The notes below the pieces were generated by a model. That model saw only the letters and a program-made list of their open reading frames with translations, searched no databases and was not told where the DNA came from. Below are positions 1-6,018 of a stretch of 7,296 bases of DNA, piece after piece. The stretch comes from Anaerolineae bacterium (GTDB taxonomy: Bacteria; Chloroflexota; Anaerolineae; Anaerolineales; UBA11858), in NCBI GenBank assembly GCA_003694235.1, contig RFKO01000106.1:1-7296 (forward strand). The letters run 5' to 3'. How positions within the stretch are numbered: position 1 is the stretch's first letter; every line of letters starts with the position of its first letter. The translations under genes and the position numbers were made by a program.

Positions 1-173
1 GGCACGCCGCCGATCTGGGAATAGATGCTGGTGTTGACGGCTTCACAGTCGCCGATCCCGGCGCAGGCGGCCGTTTTGTGCGCTAGCTTGATCCAGGTCA
101 GATAGAGCGAGTCGATCAGTCCAATCGCGGCCAGAACGATTGCCGTCCAGCGGAGTGTGTTGGAATTCTTCAT
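1..173 (-). CDS. Vitamin K epoxide reductase (VKOR) family protein, N-terminal part
   Basis: This gene is cut by the left window edge, so only 57 codons are visible. VKOR-family proteins are integral membrane quinone-dependent oxidoreductases; the bacterial members reoxidise thiol-disulfide partners (DsbA- or thioredoxin-like) to form disulfides in exported proteins. The visible part shows a short basic N-terminus, a first membrane segment at about residues 9-30, and then the family's hallmark loop with Cys37 and Cys43 in a C-x5-C arrangement (CAGIGDC), followed by EAVNTSIYS, which resembles the conserved Asn/Ser-containing stretch near the quinone site. The ATG at 173 is preceded by AAGGA, which overlaps the moeA stop region; an ATG eight codons' length nearer moeA meets a stop at once. 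It lies 9 nt downstream of moeA and is probably co-transcribed. The C-x-x-C quinone-proximal pair and any fused thioredoxin domain would lie off the window. The family call is firm; the physiological partner is unknown. Confidence 0.85.
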   Translation of the reverse strand, partial: MKNSNTLRWTAIVLAAIGLIDSLYLTWIKLAHKTAACAGIGDCEAVNTSIYSQIGGV

Positions 174-182
174 TGCGTCATC

Positions 183-1424
183 TCATCCTTCATAAAGCCA
201 GGCTTCTGCTTCTTCGCCCGCGGCGAGCGATGTTACCCCCGCGGGGACGATCAACAAGGCATTGGCGCGCACCAGGGATTGCAAATTGCCTGAGCCCTGG
301 TGACCGGCCAGGCGGGCCACCCAACGGCCATCCTCCTGAGAGAGAATGACGCGCAGGTAGCTCTCGCGGCCATCGGAGGTCACCGGTTCGGCCAGAACCA
401 CCCGCCGCAGCAGGCGCGGCGGGGTGGGTAGCCCCATCATTTTCAGCAGCACCGGCCGCACAAACACCTGAAAGCCCACAAAAGCGGAAACCGGATTCCC
501 CGGCAGGCCGATGTAGGGCACCCCGCGGTAACGCCCAAAAGCCAGCGGTTTTCCGGGGCGCATGTTGACCCGCCACAGGCGCAGTTCGCCCTCCCGCTCC
601 AGCACCGCGCGGACGAAGTCGAACGCCCCCACGCTCACGCCGCCCGTAGAAAGCAGCAAATCCACGCCCTGCTCCAGCGCCCAAGCCAGCCGCTGCTGCA
701 CCGCCTCCAGCCCATCCCTGACGATGCCCAGCCGTACCACCCGTCCGCCAAGACGCTCAATCAGGGCCGCCAGAGTGTAGGAATTCGATTCGTACAGCTT
801 GCCGGGCTCGAGGGGCGCGTCCAGCGGCAGTAGTTCGTCGCCGGGCGTCATCAGCCCCACTTTGGGGGCGCGGAAGACCTCTACCTCGGCCTGCCCCAAC
901 ATGGCCAGCACGCCCAGGTCTTGCGCCCGCAGGCGATGAGGGGCGGTCAGCACGGTCTCCCCTTTTTTGACATCCTGTCCGCGCGGGCGGACGTAGTCTC
1001 CCGGCTGCAGTGAACGGAAAACGCGAATTTTCTCCGGGGCGGGCACACCGACCTGGCGGGCGGGAAAATCGGTGTCTTCCACCGGCACCACCGCGTCGGC
1101 TCCCTCCGGCAGCGGCGCACCGGTCATGATGCGCGCCGCCTGCCCCGCCGCCAGCCAAACCTCTGGATTCACGCCGGCGGGCAGGTCGGCGACCACCTCC
1201 AGGGTGACCGGGGACTGCGGCGAGGCGGTAGAGAGGTCTGCCGCCCGCACGGCGAATCCATCCATCGCGGAGTTATCGAACAGCGGCAAGTCGAAGCCCG
1301 CCTGCACATCCGCAGCCAGCACGCGGCCAGCTGCCTGTGTCAGCGGGACACGCTCGGTCGTCAGTACCGGCACAGCGGCCAGTAACTTCTGCAGCGCATC
1401 GTTGATTGGGGTCAGGTCAGCCAT
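183..1424 (-). CDS. moeA: Molybdopterin molybdenumtransferase MoeA
   Basis: MoeA inserts molybdate into adenylylated molybdopterin, releasing AMP, in the last common step of molybdenum cofactor synthesis in the cytoplasm. At 413 aa the protein has the usual family length. The N-terminal part carries LPLFDNSAMDGFAV (residues 46-59, with the MoeA-type Asp55), then MTGAPLPEGADAVVPVEDT (100-118) and RPRGQDVKKGE (146-156, Asp151). The MoCF-binding domain starts at about 187 with VGLMTPGDELL (Glu197) and contains STGGVSVGAFDF (259-270, Asp269) and RPGKPLAFG (289-297), then GLPGNPVSAFV (306-316). The C-terminal beta domain covers about 335-413. The ATG at 1424 starts the normal family N-terminus (MADLTPINDAL). 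No Shine-Dalgarno sequence precedes it; instead TGGTATAAT ends 9 nt upstream, which suggests a leaderless or nearly leaderless mRNA. The gene lies 18 nt after rel and 9 nt before the VKOR-family gene. All recognisable motifs are intact, so function is likely. Confidence 0.96.
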   Translation of the reverse strand: MADLTPINDALQKLLAAVPVLTTERVPLTQAAGRVLAADVQAGFDLPLFDNSAMDGFAVRAADLSTASPQSPVTLEVVADLPAGVNPEVWLAAGQAARIMTGAPLPEGADAVVPVEDTDFPARQVGVPAPEKIRVFRSLQPGDYVRPRGQDVKKGETVLTAPHRLRAQDLGVLAMLGQAEVEVFRAPKVGLMTPGDELLPLDAPLEPGKLYESNSYTLAALIERLGGRVVRLGIVRDGLEAVQQRLAWALEQGVDLLLSTGGVSVGAFDFVRAVLEREGELRLWRVNMRPGKPLAFGRYRGVPYIGLPGNPVSAFVGFQVFVRPVLLKMMGLPTPPRLLRRVVLAEPVTSDGRESYLRVILSQEDGRWVARLAGHQGSGNLQSLVRANALLIVPAGVTSLAAGEEAEAWLYEG

Positions 1425-1433
1425 AGGGGCGAA

Positions 1434-1442
1434 ATTATACCA
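1434..1442 (-). promoter_or_regulatory. Extended -10 promoter of moeA
   Basis: On the minus strand the sequence TGGTATAAT (1442 to 1434) matches the extended -10 consensus TGnTATAAT perfectly. It begins directly after the rel stop codon (TGA, 1445-1443). Transcription would be expected to start at about 1426-1427, within about 0-3 nt of the moeA ATG (A at 1424). No -35 element is visible at the expected spacing (it would fall inside the last rel codons, GC-rich), as is common for extended -10 promoters. This is an inference from sequence. Confidence 0.6.
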
Positions 1443-3647
1443 TCAGGTGGTGCGAACCCGGCGCGCATCTACCACGTTGTCCAGCCGCTCCACCCGGTCG
1501 AGGATGCGGCTGAGGTGGGCGATATCGCGTACCTCCAGCACCAGGTCGAACGTTGCCATGTTGCGCCGGTTGACATCCACATGCACCCTGCTCATGCTGA
1601 CGCCCTCATCGGTGAGCAGGGTGGAAATATCGCGCATCAACCCCTCGCGGTCATACGCCTTGATGCGTACCGGCACAGGGAAAGTGCGCCGCGCCTCTCC
1701 CCAGGAGACTTTCACCAGGCGCTCCTTGTCGCGAATGTTCAGAATGTTGGGACAATCACGGCGGTGTATGGTCGCCCCCCGCCCGCGGGTGATGTAGCCG
1801 ACGATCTCGTCGCCGGGAGCGGGGTTACAGCAACGCGCCATGCGGGTGAGCAGCCCTTTCAAGCCGCGCACCTGAATGCCATCCGCTGCCCCGCTATCGG
1901 TCTCCAGCGGTTGGGTGACGGGGAATTCAAACTCGTTCTCTTCCGGCTGCTCGATGGCGATCAATGCGCTGGAGACGCGCGTCAGCGGCAGATCGCCGCA
2001 GCCCAGCGCCTCGCACAGGTCATCCACCGATTTGTAGTTCAGGCGGGCAGCCAGTTTTTCCAGATTTACGTTGCTCAGCCCCAACTGGCGCAGTTCGCGC
2101 TCCAGCATCTCGCGCCCATTCTTGATGTTTTGCTCGCGGTCGAGCACCTTGAACCAGCGGCGGATTTTGGAGCGCGCCCGCTGTGTTTTGACCATCCCCA
2201 GGTGAGGGTTGAGCCAGTCGCGGCTGGGACCGCCGCGCTTGGCCGTCAGGATGGTCACCTGATCGCCGGTCTTGAGCTGATAATCCAGGGGCACGAGCTT
2301 ACCCCCCACCTTAGCCCCGCGGCAGCGATGACCCACATCGGTGTGAATGTGATAGGCAAAATCAATCGGAGTGGCGCCCTGGGGGAGGTCGATGATATCA
2401 CCTTGCGGCGTGAAGACGTACACCCGATCGCTGAAAACCTCGGATTTCAGGTTATCCACGAACTCCTGGGCGTCTTCCACTTCCTGCCGCCATTCCATCA
2501 ACTGGCGCAGGTACTGAATGCGCCGCTCGAAATCCGGGTCGGCCTCGCCCCCCTCTTTATAACGCCAATGGGCGGCAATGCCGTACTCGGCGTTGCGATG
2601 CATCTCATGAGTACGGATCTGCACTTCCAGCGTCTTGCCATCATCGTACACCACTGCGGTGTGCAACGACTGGTAGAAATTCTCCTTAGGCGAGGCGATG
2701 TAATCGTCGAAAGAGCCGGGGATCGGCCGCCAGTGGGAATGAATGATCCCCAACACCATGTAACAATCGGCTTTTTCGGGCACAATCACGCGCACCCCGC
2801 GCACATCGTGAACTTCTTCGAAAGGCACCCCCTTACGCAGCATTTTACGGTAAATCGAGTAAATGTGCTTGGGACGGCCGGTCACGATCACATCCTTCAT
2901 GCCGGCCTCTTTCAACACCTGCTCCAGATGGTGGCAGATTTTTTGCACCTGCGCCTCGCGGGCCGAGCGGCGCTCATCCAGTTTGCGGGCGATTTCCAGG
3001 TATTTCTCGTTATCCAGATAGCGGAAAGAGAGGTCTTCCAGCTCCCACTTGATCTGCCAGATCCCCAGGCGACTGGCCAGCGGGGCAAAGATTTCCATCG
3101 TCTCGCGAGCGATGCGCTTGCGCTTGGCATCGTTCGGTATATGGCTGAGGGTGCGCATGTTGTGGAGGCGGTCGGCCAGTTTGATCAACACCACCAGGGG
3201 GTCATCGGCCATCGCCAGAAAGGTCTTTCGCAGGCTGGCCGTCGCCAGAGAGGCTTTGTTCGGCGCGGGATAGGCGGCATCGTCCTCCGGATCGGCCTCC
3301 GCGCCGACCTGATCGCCGCGCGAAACGCGCGGCAGCGAGGTCAGCTTGGTCACCGCGTCGACCAGATCGGCCACCCGATCGCCGAATTCGCGGCGCAAAT
3401 CGTCCACCTCCAGGGGAGTGTCCTCCACCGTGTCGTGGAGCAAACCCGCGGCAATGGCCACCGGCGGCAGATGCAACTCCGCCAGAATGCGCGCCACGGC
3501 TTCACAATGCGTGAAATACGCCTCACCGGAGGCGCGCCGCTGCCCGGCGTGGGCCTCTTCCGCCAGCCGGTAGGCCCGTTCGATCAAGTCACGATCCACA
3601 GGCGTGGCCGTCTCGGGCAGCAAGGCCAGTAATTCATCCAGGGACAT
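1443..3647 (-). CDS. rel: Bifunctional (p)ppGpp synthetase/hydrolase, RelA/SpoT (Rel) family
   Basis: Rel makes (p)ppGpp from ATP and GDP/GTP on stalled ribosomes and also hydrolyses it, setting the stringent response. With the ATG at 3647 the protein has 734 aa, the usual long-RSH length. The HD hydrolase domain (about 20-195) retains His47, His71-Asp72, Glu75-Asp76, Asp159 and Asn163 (LADRLHNMRTL), so hydrolase activity should be intact. The synthetase domain (about 230-365) has GRPKHIYSIYRKM from 257, Asp281, Tyr325 (NFYQSLHT) and Glu341 (EVQIRT). TGS (about 405-467), helical, zinc-finger (Cys606, Cys607, His628, Cys632) and ACT (about 658-734) domains follow. About 21 extra residues, rich in Asp/Glu/Ala/Pro, lie between hydrolase motifs (about 110-134). 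I chose the ATG because GAGGA lies 9 nt upstream; a TTG at 3665 in the same frame would add six residues. It is divergent from selC, and moeA follows. Confidence 0.96.
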   Translation of the reverse strand: MSLDELLALLPETATPVDRDLIERAYRLAEEAHAGQRRASGEAYFTHCEAVARILAELHLPPVAIAAGLLHDTVEDTPLEVDDLRREFGDRVADLVDAVTKLTSLPRVSRGDQVGAEADPEDDAAYPAPNKASLATASLRKTFLAMADDPLVVLIKLADRLHNMRTLSHIPNDAKRKRIARETMEIFAPLASRLGIWQIKWELEDLSFRYLDNEKYLEIARKLDERRSAREAQVQKICHHLEQVLKEAGMKDVIVTGRPKHIYSIYRKMLRKGVPFEEVHDVRGVRVIVPEKADCYMVLGIIHSHWRPIPGSFDDYIASPKENFYQSLHTAVVYDDGKTLEVQIRTHEMHRNAEYGIAAHWRYKEGGEADPDFERRIQYLRQLMEWRQEVEDAQEFVDNLKSEVFSDRVYVFTPQGDIIDLPQGATPIDFAYHIHTDVGHRCRGAKVGGKLVPLDYQLKTGDQVTILTAKRGGPSRDWLNPHLGMVKTQRARSKIRRWFKVLDREQNIKNGREMLERELRQLGLSNVNLEKLAARLNYKSVDDLCEALGCGDLPLTRVSSALIAIEQPEENEFEFPVTQPLETDSGAADGIQVRGLKGLLTRMARCCNPAPGDEIVGYITRGRGATIHRRDCPNILNIRDKERLVKVSWGEARRTFPVPVRIKAYDREGLMRDISTLLTDEGVSMSRVHVDVNRRNMATFDLVLEVRDIAHLSRILDRVERLDNVVDARRVRTT

Positions 3648-3656
3648 ATCCTCAAT

Positions 3657-3661
3657 TCCTC
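3657..3661 (-). promoter_or_regulatory. Ribosome binding site that decides the rel start
   Basis: GAGGA on the minus strand lies 9 nt upstream of the ATG at 3647. This supports that ATG over the in-frame TTG at 3665, for which only a weak GGA-type match is present upstream. A second GAGG lies too close (3 nt) to the ATG to serve. Confidence 0.6.
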
Positions 3662-3688
3662 GCAATCTGCGTATCCAAAGACAACCTT

Positions 3689-3697
3689 AATTTAGCA
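3689..3697 (-). promoter_or_regulatory. Possible extended -10 of the rel promoter
   Basis: On the minus strand TGCTAAATT (3697 to 3689) has the TG of an extended -10 and four of six matches to TATAAT. A weak TTTTCG lies at -35 spacing (3717-3712, 17-nt spacer). Transcription would start near 3682, leaving a leader of about 35 nt that includes the GAGGA ribosome binding site. The call is tentative. Confidence 0.35.
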
Positions 3698-3702
3698 CAT
3701 TC

Positions 3703-3721
3703 GTCCTTCTACGAAAAGGAC
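3703..3721. promoter_or_regulatory. Inverted repeat between divergent rel and selC promoters
   Basis: GTCCTT (3703-3708) and AAGGAC (3716-3721) form a perfect 6-bp inverted repeat with a 7-nt spacer. Its centre (3712) is exactly midway between the inner edges of the two predicted -10 boxes (3694 and 3730), so it covers both -35 regions. Such symmetry fits an operator acting on both promoters. Neither promoter has a good -35 box, which would fit an activator. As an RNA it would form only a small hairpin without a U tract, so a terminator is unlikely. Confidence 0.4.
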
Positions 3722-3729
3722 TTCTTCGG

Positions 3730-3735
3730 TATAAT
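3730..3735 (+). promoter_or_regulatory. -10 element of the selC promoter
   Basis: TATAAT at 3730-3735 is a perfect -10 box. Transcription would start at about 3742, giving a 5' leader of roughly 9 nt before the tRNA. The -35 region is weak: TTCTAC or TCTACG at 3707-3713, with two or three consensus matches and no TG extension. The downstream M50 and DHH genes probably depend on this promoter. Confidence 0.6.
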
Positions 3736-3750
3736 CAAGACAACCTTCTC

Positions 3751-3844
3751 GGGGGTGGTTGAGTCCCGGTGGGCTCCCCGGTCTTCAAAACCGGTGGCGG
3801 GTCGCGTTGCGGGCCGCGGTGGGTTCGACTCCCATCCACTCCCG
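3751..3844 (+). tRNA. selC: Selenocysteine tRNA, anticodon TCA
   Basis: The sequence folds as a bacterial tRNA-Sec. The acceptor stem has 8 bp (GGGGGTGG 3751-3758 with CCACTCCC 3836-3843, one G-T pair). The D arm has a 6-bp stem and a 4-nt loop (GAGTCC-CGGT-GGGCTC, 3761-3776). The anticodon stem is CCGGT/ACCGG with loop CTTCAAA, placing TCA at 3785-3787. The long variable arm (3797-3817) is a 9-position stem around GTT with one G-G mismatch. The T arm is GTGGG-TTCGACT-CCCAT (3819-3835). The discriminator is G3844. The 8+5 bp acceptor/T architecture and 6-bp D stem separate it from tRNA-Ser and suppressor tRNAs. CC (3845-3846) is followed by T, so the full CCA end is not encoded and would need CCA-adding enzyme. 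SelA, SelB and SelD should be elsewhere in the genome. Confidence 0.96.
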
Positions 3845-3846
3845 CC

Positions 3847-3857
3847 TTTCTTTTTTT
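3847..3857 (+). other. T-rich tract between selC and the M50 gene
   Basis: TTTCTTTTTTT follows the tRNA 3' end directly. It could weaken transcription just after the tRNA (the T arm and acceptor stem are GC-rich), or serve as a loading or processing site. There is no separate terminator hairpin, and the M50 ribosome binding site begins 1 nt later, so read-through seems necessary for M50 expression unless an unseen promoter exists. Confidence 0.35.
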
Positions 3858-3869
3858 CAAGGCGTTGCT

Positions 3870-5081
3870 ATGGACGACACCACATCCCATTCCACCGACC
3901 TGGTTACCACGCTGCCGTTGATCCTCGGCCGGGTGATGCAGATTCACAGCCTGCGCTGGGGATTGCCCAAAGATGGATACCGCCTGCGGGTCAGCGGCCG
4001 ATTGACGCTGGATTCCCAGCTCGCTTATGAGCAGGCGGAAAGCGCGCTGAAACCGCTGGGCTTCACGCCGCTCTTCAGGCTGGAAAAAGGCGAACACGTC
4101 GTCTATGTGCTCGAAGGGGTGATCCACAACAAGCCGTCCAATCCCTGGGTCAACCTGGGGCTGTTCATCGTCACACTGCTCAGCGTCTTGCTCACCGGCG
4201 CGCTCTACGGTTACGAAGGCGATTTGCCCGCTTCGCTGGGCGGAACGGTGCGAACGCTGCTGGCACATCTGGCGCAGGGCTGGCCTTTTGCCCTCAGCAT
4301 GCTTTCCATCTTGCTGGCGCACGAGTTCGGGCACTACCTGGCCGCGCGCTATCACAAGACGGATGTCACGCTGCCGTATTTCATCCCCTTCCCCTTCAGC
4401 CCGTTCGGGACAATGGGGGCTTTCATCCGCCTGAAAGAACCGCCGCGCAACAAGCGCGTGCTGCTGGATATCGGCATCGCCGGCCCGTTGGCCGGACTGG
4501 TAGTGGCCATCCCGGTGCTGCTCTACGGACTGGCCACCTCGCCGGTGCACACCATCCCCGATCCGCTGCCGCCGGGGCAGGGCTTCGAAGGCAACTCCAT
4601 CCTCTATCTGGCAGCCAAATTTCTGGTCACCGGAAAGTGGCTTCCCGAACCGGCCAGCTATGCGGGCATCAACCCGTTGATTTACTGGGTACGCTATCTT
4701 TTCACCGGTCAGCCGTTGCCCATCGGCGGCACGGATATCCTGCTCAACAGCGTGGCGTGGGCTGGCTGGGCCGGGCTGCTGGTCACCGCGCTCAATTTGA
4801 TCCCCGCCGGGCAACTGGACGGCGGGCATGTGATCTACGTGCTCATCGGGCGGGCAGCCAACCGCCTGCGCCCCTGGATACTGGCCGCCCTGGCGGTCAT
4901 GGGGATGATCTGGTCAGGATGGTGGCTGTGGGCCTTCTTGATCTTCTTCCTCGGCGGGCGGCATGCCGAACCTCTGGATGAAATCACGCCGCTGGACAGC
5001 CGTCGCAAAGGGATCGCCATCCTGGGATTGATCATCTTCGTGCTGGTGTTCACGCCGGTGCCACTCATTGTGACCAACTGA
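3870..5081 (+). CDS. Site-2 protease family (M50) membrane metalloprotease, EGY-like
   Basis: This is probably an intramembrane zinc protease that cuts substrates within or near the membrane; its substrate cannot be told from sequence. Of the 403 aa, residues 1-90 form a soluble N-terminal domain of the kind seen in EGY-like relatives of plastids and cyanobacteria. Membrane segments lie at about 94-113, 138-160, 198-222, 293-312, 335-362 and 380-399. HEFGH (151-155) supplies the zinc-binding histidines and catalytic Glu152. NLIPAGQLDGGH (309-320) supplies the third zinc ligand (Asp317). PFPFSPFGTMGAFIRL (173-188) and DIGIAGPLAGL (200-210) are also typical of this group. I chose the ATG at 3870 because AAGG lies 7 nt upstream; the open frame continues back into selC, but those codons are tRNA sequence. 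The gene starts 23 nt after the tRNA end and is followed after 5 nt by a DHH gene. A regulator partner such as the nearby sigma/anti-sigma pair is conceivable but unsupported, since that anti-sigma lacks a membrane segment. Confidence 0.93.
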   Translation: MDDTTSHSTDLVTTLPLILGRVMQIHSLRWGLPKDGYRLRVSGRLTLDSQLAYEQAESALKPLGFTPLFRLEKGEHVVYVLEGVIHNKPSNPWVNLGLFIVTLLSVLLTGALYGYEGDLPASLGGTVRTLLAHLAQGWPFALSMLSILLAHEFGHYLAARYHKTDVTLPYFIPFPFSPFGTMGAFIRLKEPPRNKRVLLDIGIAGPLAGLVVAIPVLLYGLATSPVHTIPDPLPPGQGFEGNSILYLAAKFLVTGKWLPEPASYAGINPLIYWVRYLFTGQPLPIGGTDILLNSVAWAGWAGLLVTALNLIPAGQLDGGHVIYVLIGRAANRLRPWILAALAVMGMIWSGWWLWAFLIFFLGGRHAEPLDEITPLDSRRKGIAILGLIIFVLVFTPVPLIVTN

Positions 5082-5086
5082 CCATC

Positions 5087-5971
5087 ATGACCTCCGAGAC
5101 GTCCTCGCGAACGCTCTGTCTCTATCACAACGACGCCGACGGCCGCGCCAGCGCGGCGATCGTGCGCCGCGCCCTCGGCCCCGAGGTCTCGCTGTGCGAA
5201 ATGAAATACGGCGACTCGCTCCCCCTGGAGGAGATACTGGTCTCCGACCACATCATCATCGTGGATTTTTCCCTGCCGCGCGATGACATGGAACGCCTGG
5301 CGACGTATCATCGCCTGACCTGGATAGACCATCACAAAACCGCCATCGAGGAGATGGCCGATCTCGCCCAGGCATGGCCCGGCGTGCGCGATACCTCCGA
5401 GGCCGCCTGTGTGCTCACCTGGCGCTACTTCTTCCCCGAACAGCCGCTGCCGCGCGCCATCGCGCTGATCGGCGACCGCGACATCTGGCGCTGGGCGTAC
5501 GAAGACACCGGCGCTTTCAACGAAGGGCTTTTCCAGCTCAATACCAACCCCCATAACGACCGTTTGTGGCAGCCGCTGCTCGATGACGCCGCGCAACGGG
5601 TGGATGAGATCATCGCGCACGGCAGCATCCTGCGGGATGCCCGTCTGCGGGGTATCGAAAACTCGGTAGGCAAATACGGCTACGAGGTCAGCTTCGAAGG
5701 ATATCGCACCCTGGCCATCAACATGCGCGGCTCCGGCGATCTGGGGGAACAAATCCGCAATCATGGCTACGATATCGCCTACTGCTATATCGAACAGATG
5801 CAGGAAGGCGAACTGGTCACCTATGTGACACTGTACTCCAACAGTGTGGACGTCTCCAAAATCGCCAAAAAATTCGGCGGCGGTGGGCATGCCGGCGCGG
5901 CCGGATTCCACTTCAAGCGCTCCGGAGCACCCTTCCCTCCCGATGCCAAAGTCTCTTTGGGTAAGAAATGA
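5087..5971 (+). CDS. DHH/DHHA1-family phosphoesterase (NrnB-like)
   Basis: DHH phosphoesterases are metal-dependent hydrolases of phosphodiester bonds in nanoRNA, pAp or cyclic dinucleotides. The 294-aa protein has all the expected motifs: HNDADGRAS (14-22, with Asp16 and Asp18), VDFSLP (59-64, Asp60), the DHH triad (Asp81-His82-His83), GDRD (129-132) and the C-terminal DHHA1 motif GGGGHAGAAGF (264-274). The start YHNDADG and overall length resemble small NrnB-type or stand-alone DHH proteins rather than RecJ (longer) or GdpP (membrane-bound). No signal peptide or membrane segment is visible, so it should be cytoplasmic. The ATG at 5087 lies 5 nt after the M50 stop. No clear Shine-Dalgarno is present, so translation is probably coupled to the upstream gene. 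The exact substrate is not known from sequence; pGpG/nanoRNA degradation is a family-based possibility only. Confidence 0.92.
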   Translation: MTSETSSRTLCLYHNDADGRASAAIVRRALGPEVSLCEMKYGDSLPLEEILVSDHIIIVDFSLPRDDMERLATYHRLTWIDHHKTAIEEMADLAQAWPGVRDTSEAACVLTWRYFFPEQPLPRAIALIGDRDIWRWAYEDTGAFNEGLFQLNTNPHNDRLWQPLLDDAAQRVDEIIAHGSILRDARLRGIENSVGKYGYEVSFEGYRTLAINMRGSGDLGEQIRNHGYDIAYCYIEQMQEGELVTYVTLYSNSVDVSKIAKKFGGGGHAGAAGFHFKRSGAPFPPDAKVSLGKK

Positions 5972-5981
5972 CCTGACGCCT

Positions 5982-5997
5982 CCGTCTATGATGACGG
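5982..5997. promoter_or_regulatory. Inverted repeat upstream of the sigma factor gene
   Basis: CCGTC (5982-5986) and GACGG (5993-5997) are separated by 6 nt. The repeat covers the place where a -35 box for the promoter at 6004-6012 would sit, so it may be an operator. It also contains CGTCTAT, which resembles the -10 of many ECF-dependent promoters, but no AAC-type -35 is visible upstream, so autoregulation by that route is only a possibility. Confidence 0.3.
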
Positions 5998-6003
5998 GTC
6001 GCG

Positions 6004-6012
6004 TGCTATACT
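6004..6012 (+). promoter_or_regulatory. Extended -10 promoter of the sigma factor gene
   Basis: TGCTATACT has the TG extension and five of six -10 matches. It ends 6 nt before the ATG at 6019, so transcription would start at or next to the A of the start codon. There is no Shine-Dalgarno sequence upstream of the ATG, which agrees with a leaderless mRNA. No -35 box is visible. Confidence 0.5.
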
Positions 6013-6018
6013 TTGTCT

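Larger units (their letters stand above)
3678..3747. repeat. 11-bp direct repeat flanking the divergent rel/selC promoters
   Basis: AAGACAACCTT occurs at 3678-3688 and again, identical, at 3737-3747, 59 bp apart from start to start. The first copy lies immediately downstream of the predicted rel -10 and the second begins 1 nt after the predicted selC -10, so each covers a likely transcription start. An 11-bp exact repeat within so short a region is unlikely by chance, although not impossible. A shared regulator binding both start regions is one explanation; no known operator was recognised. Confidence 0.5.

Noticed and set aside
1515..3632. A 705-codon open frame on the plus strand opposite rel
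   Set aside because: It lies fully antisense to a clear Rel gene with intact catalytic motifs. Its His/Gln/Ala/Arg-rich translation matches no family I recognise and reflects GC-rich codon use in the real gene.
3759..3869. Upstream extension of the M50 protein by 37 codons
   Set aside because: These codons are tRNA-Sec sequence and its 3' flank. The ATG at 3870 has a good ribosome binding site and starts the plausible protein.
3735..4829. A 364-codon minus-strand open frame across selC and the M50 gene
   Set aside because: It crosses the tRNA and is antisense to the M50 protease; its translation is low-complexity, rich in Gln, Arg and Asp, with no family features.
4835..5911. A 358-codon minus-strand open frame across M50 and DHH genes
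   Set aside because: It is antisense to two well-supported genes with intact motifs and shows no recognisable domain.
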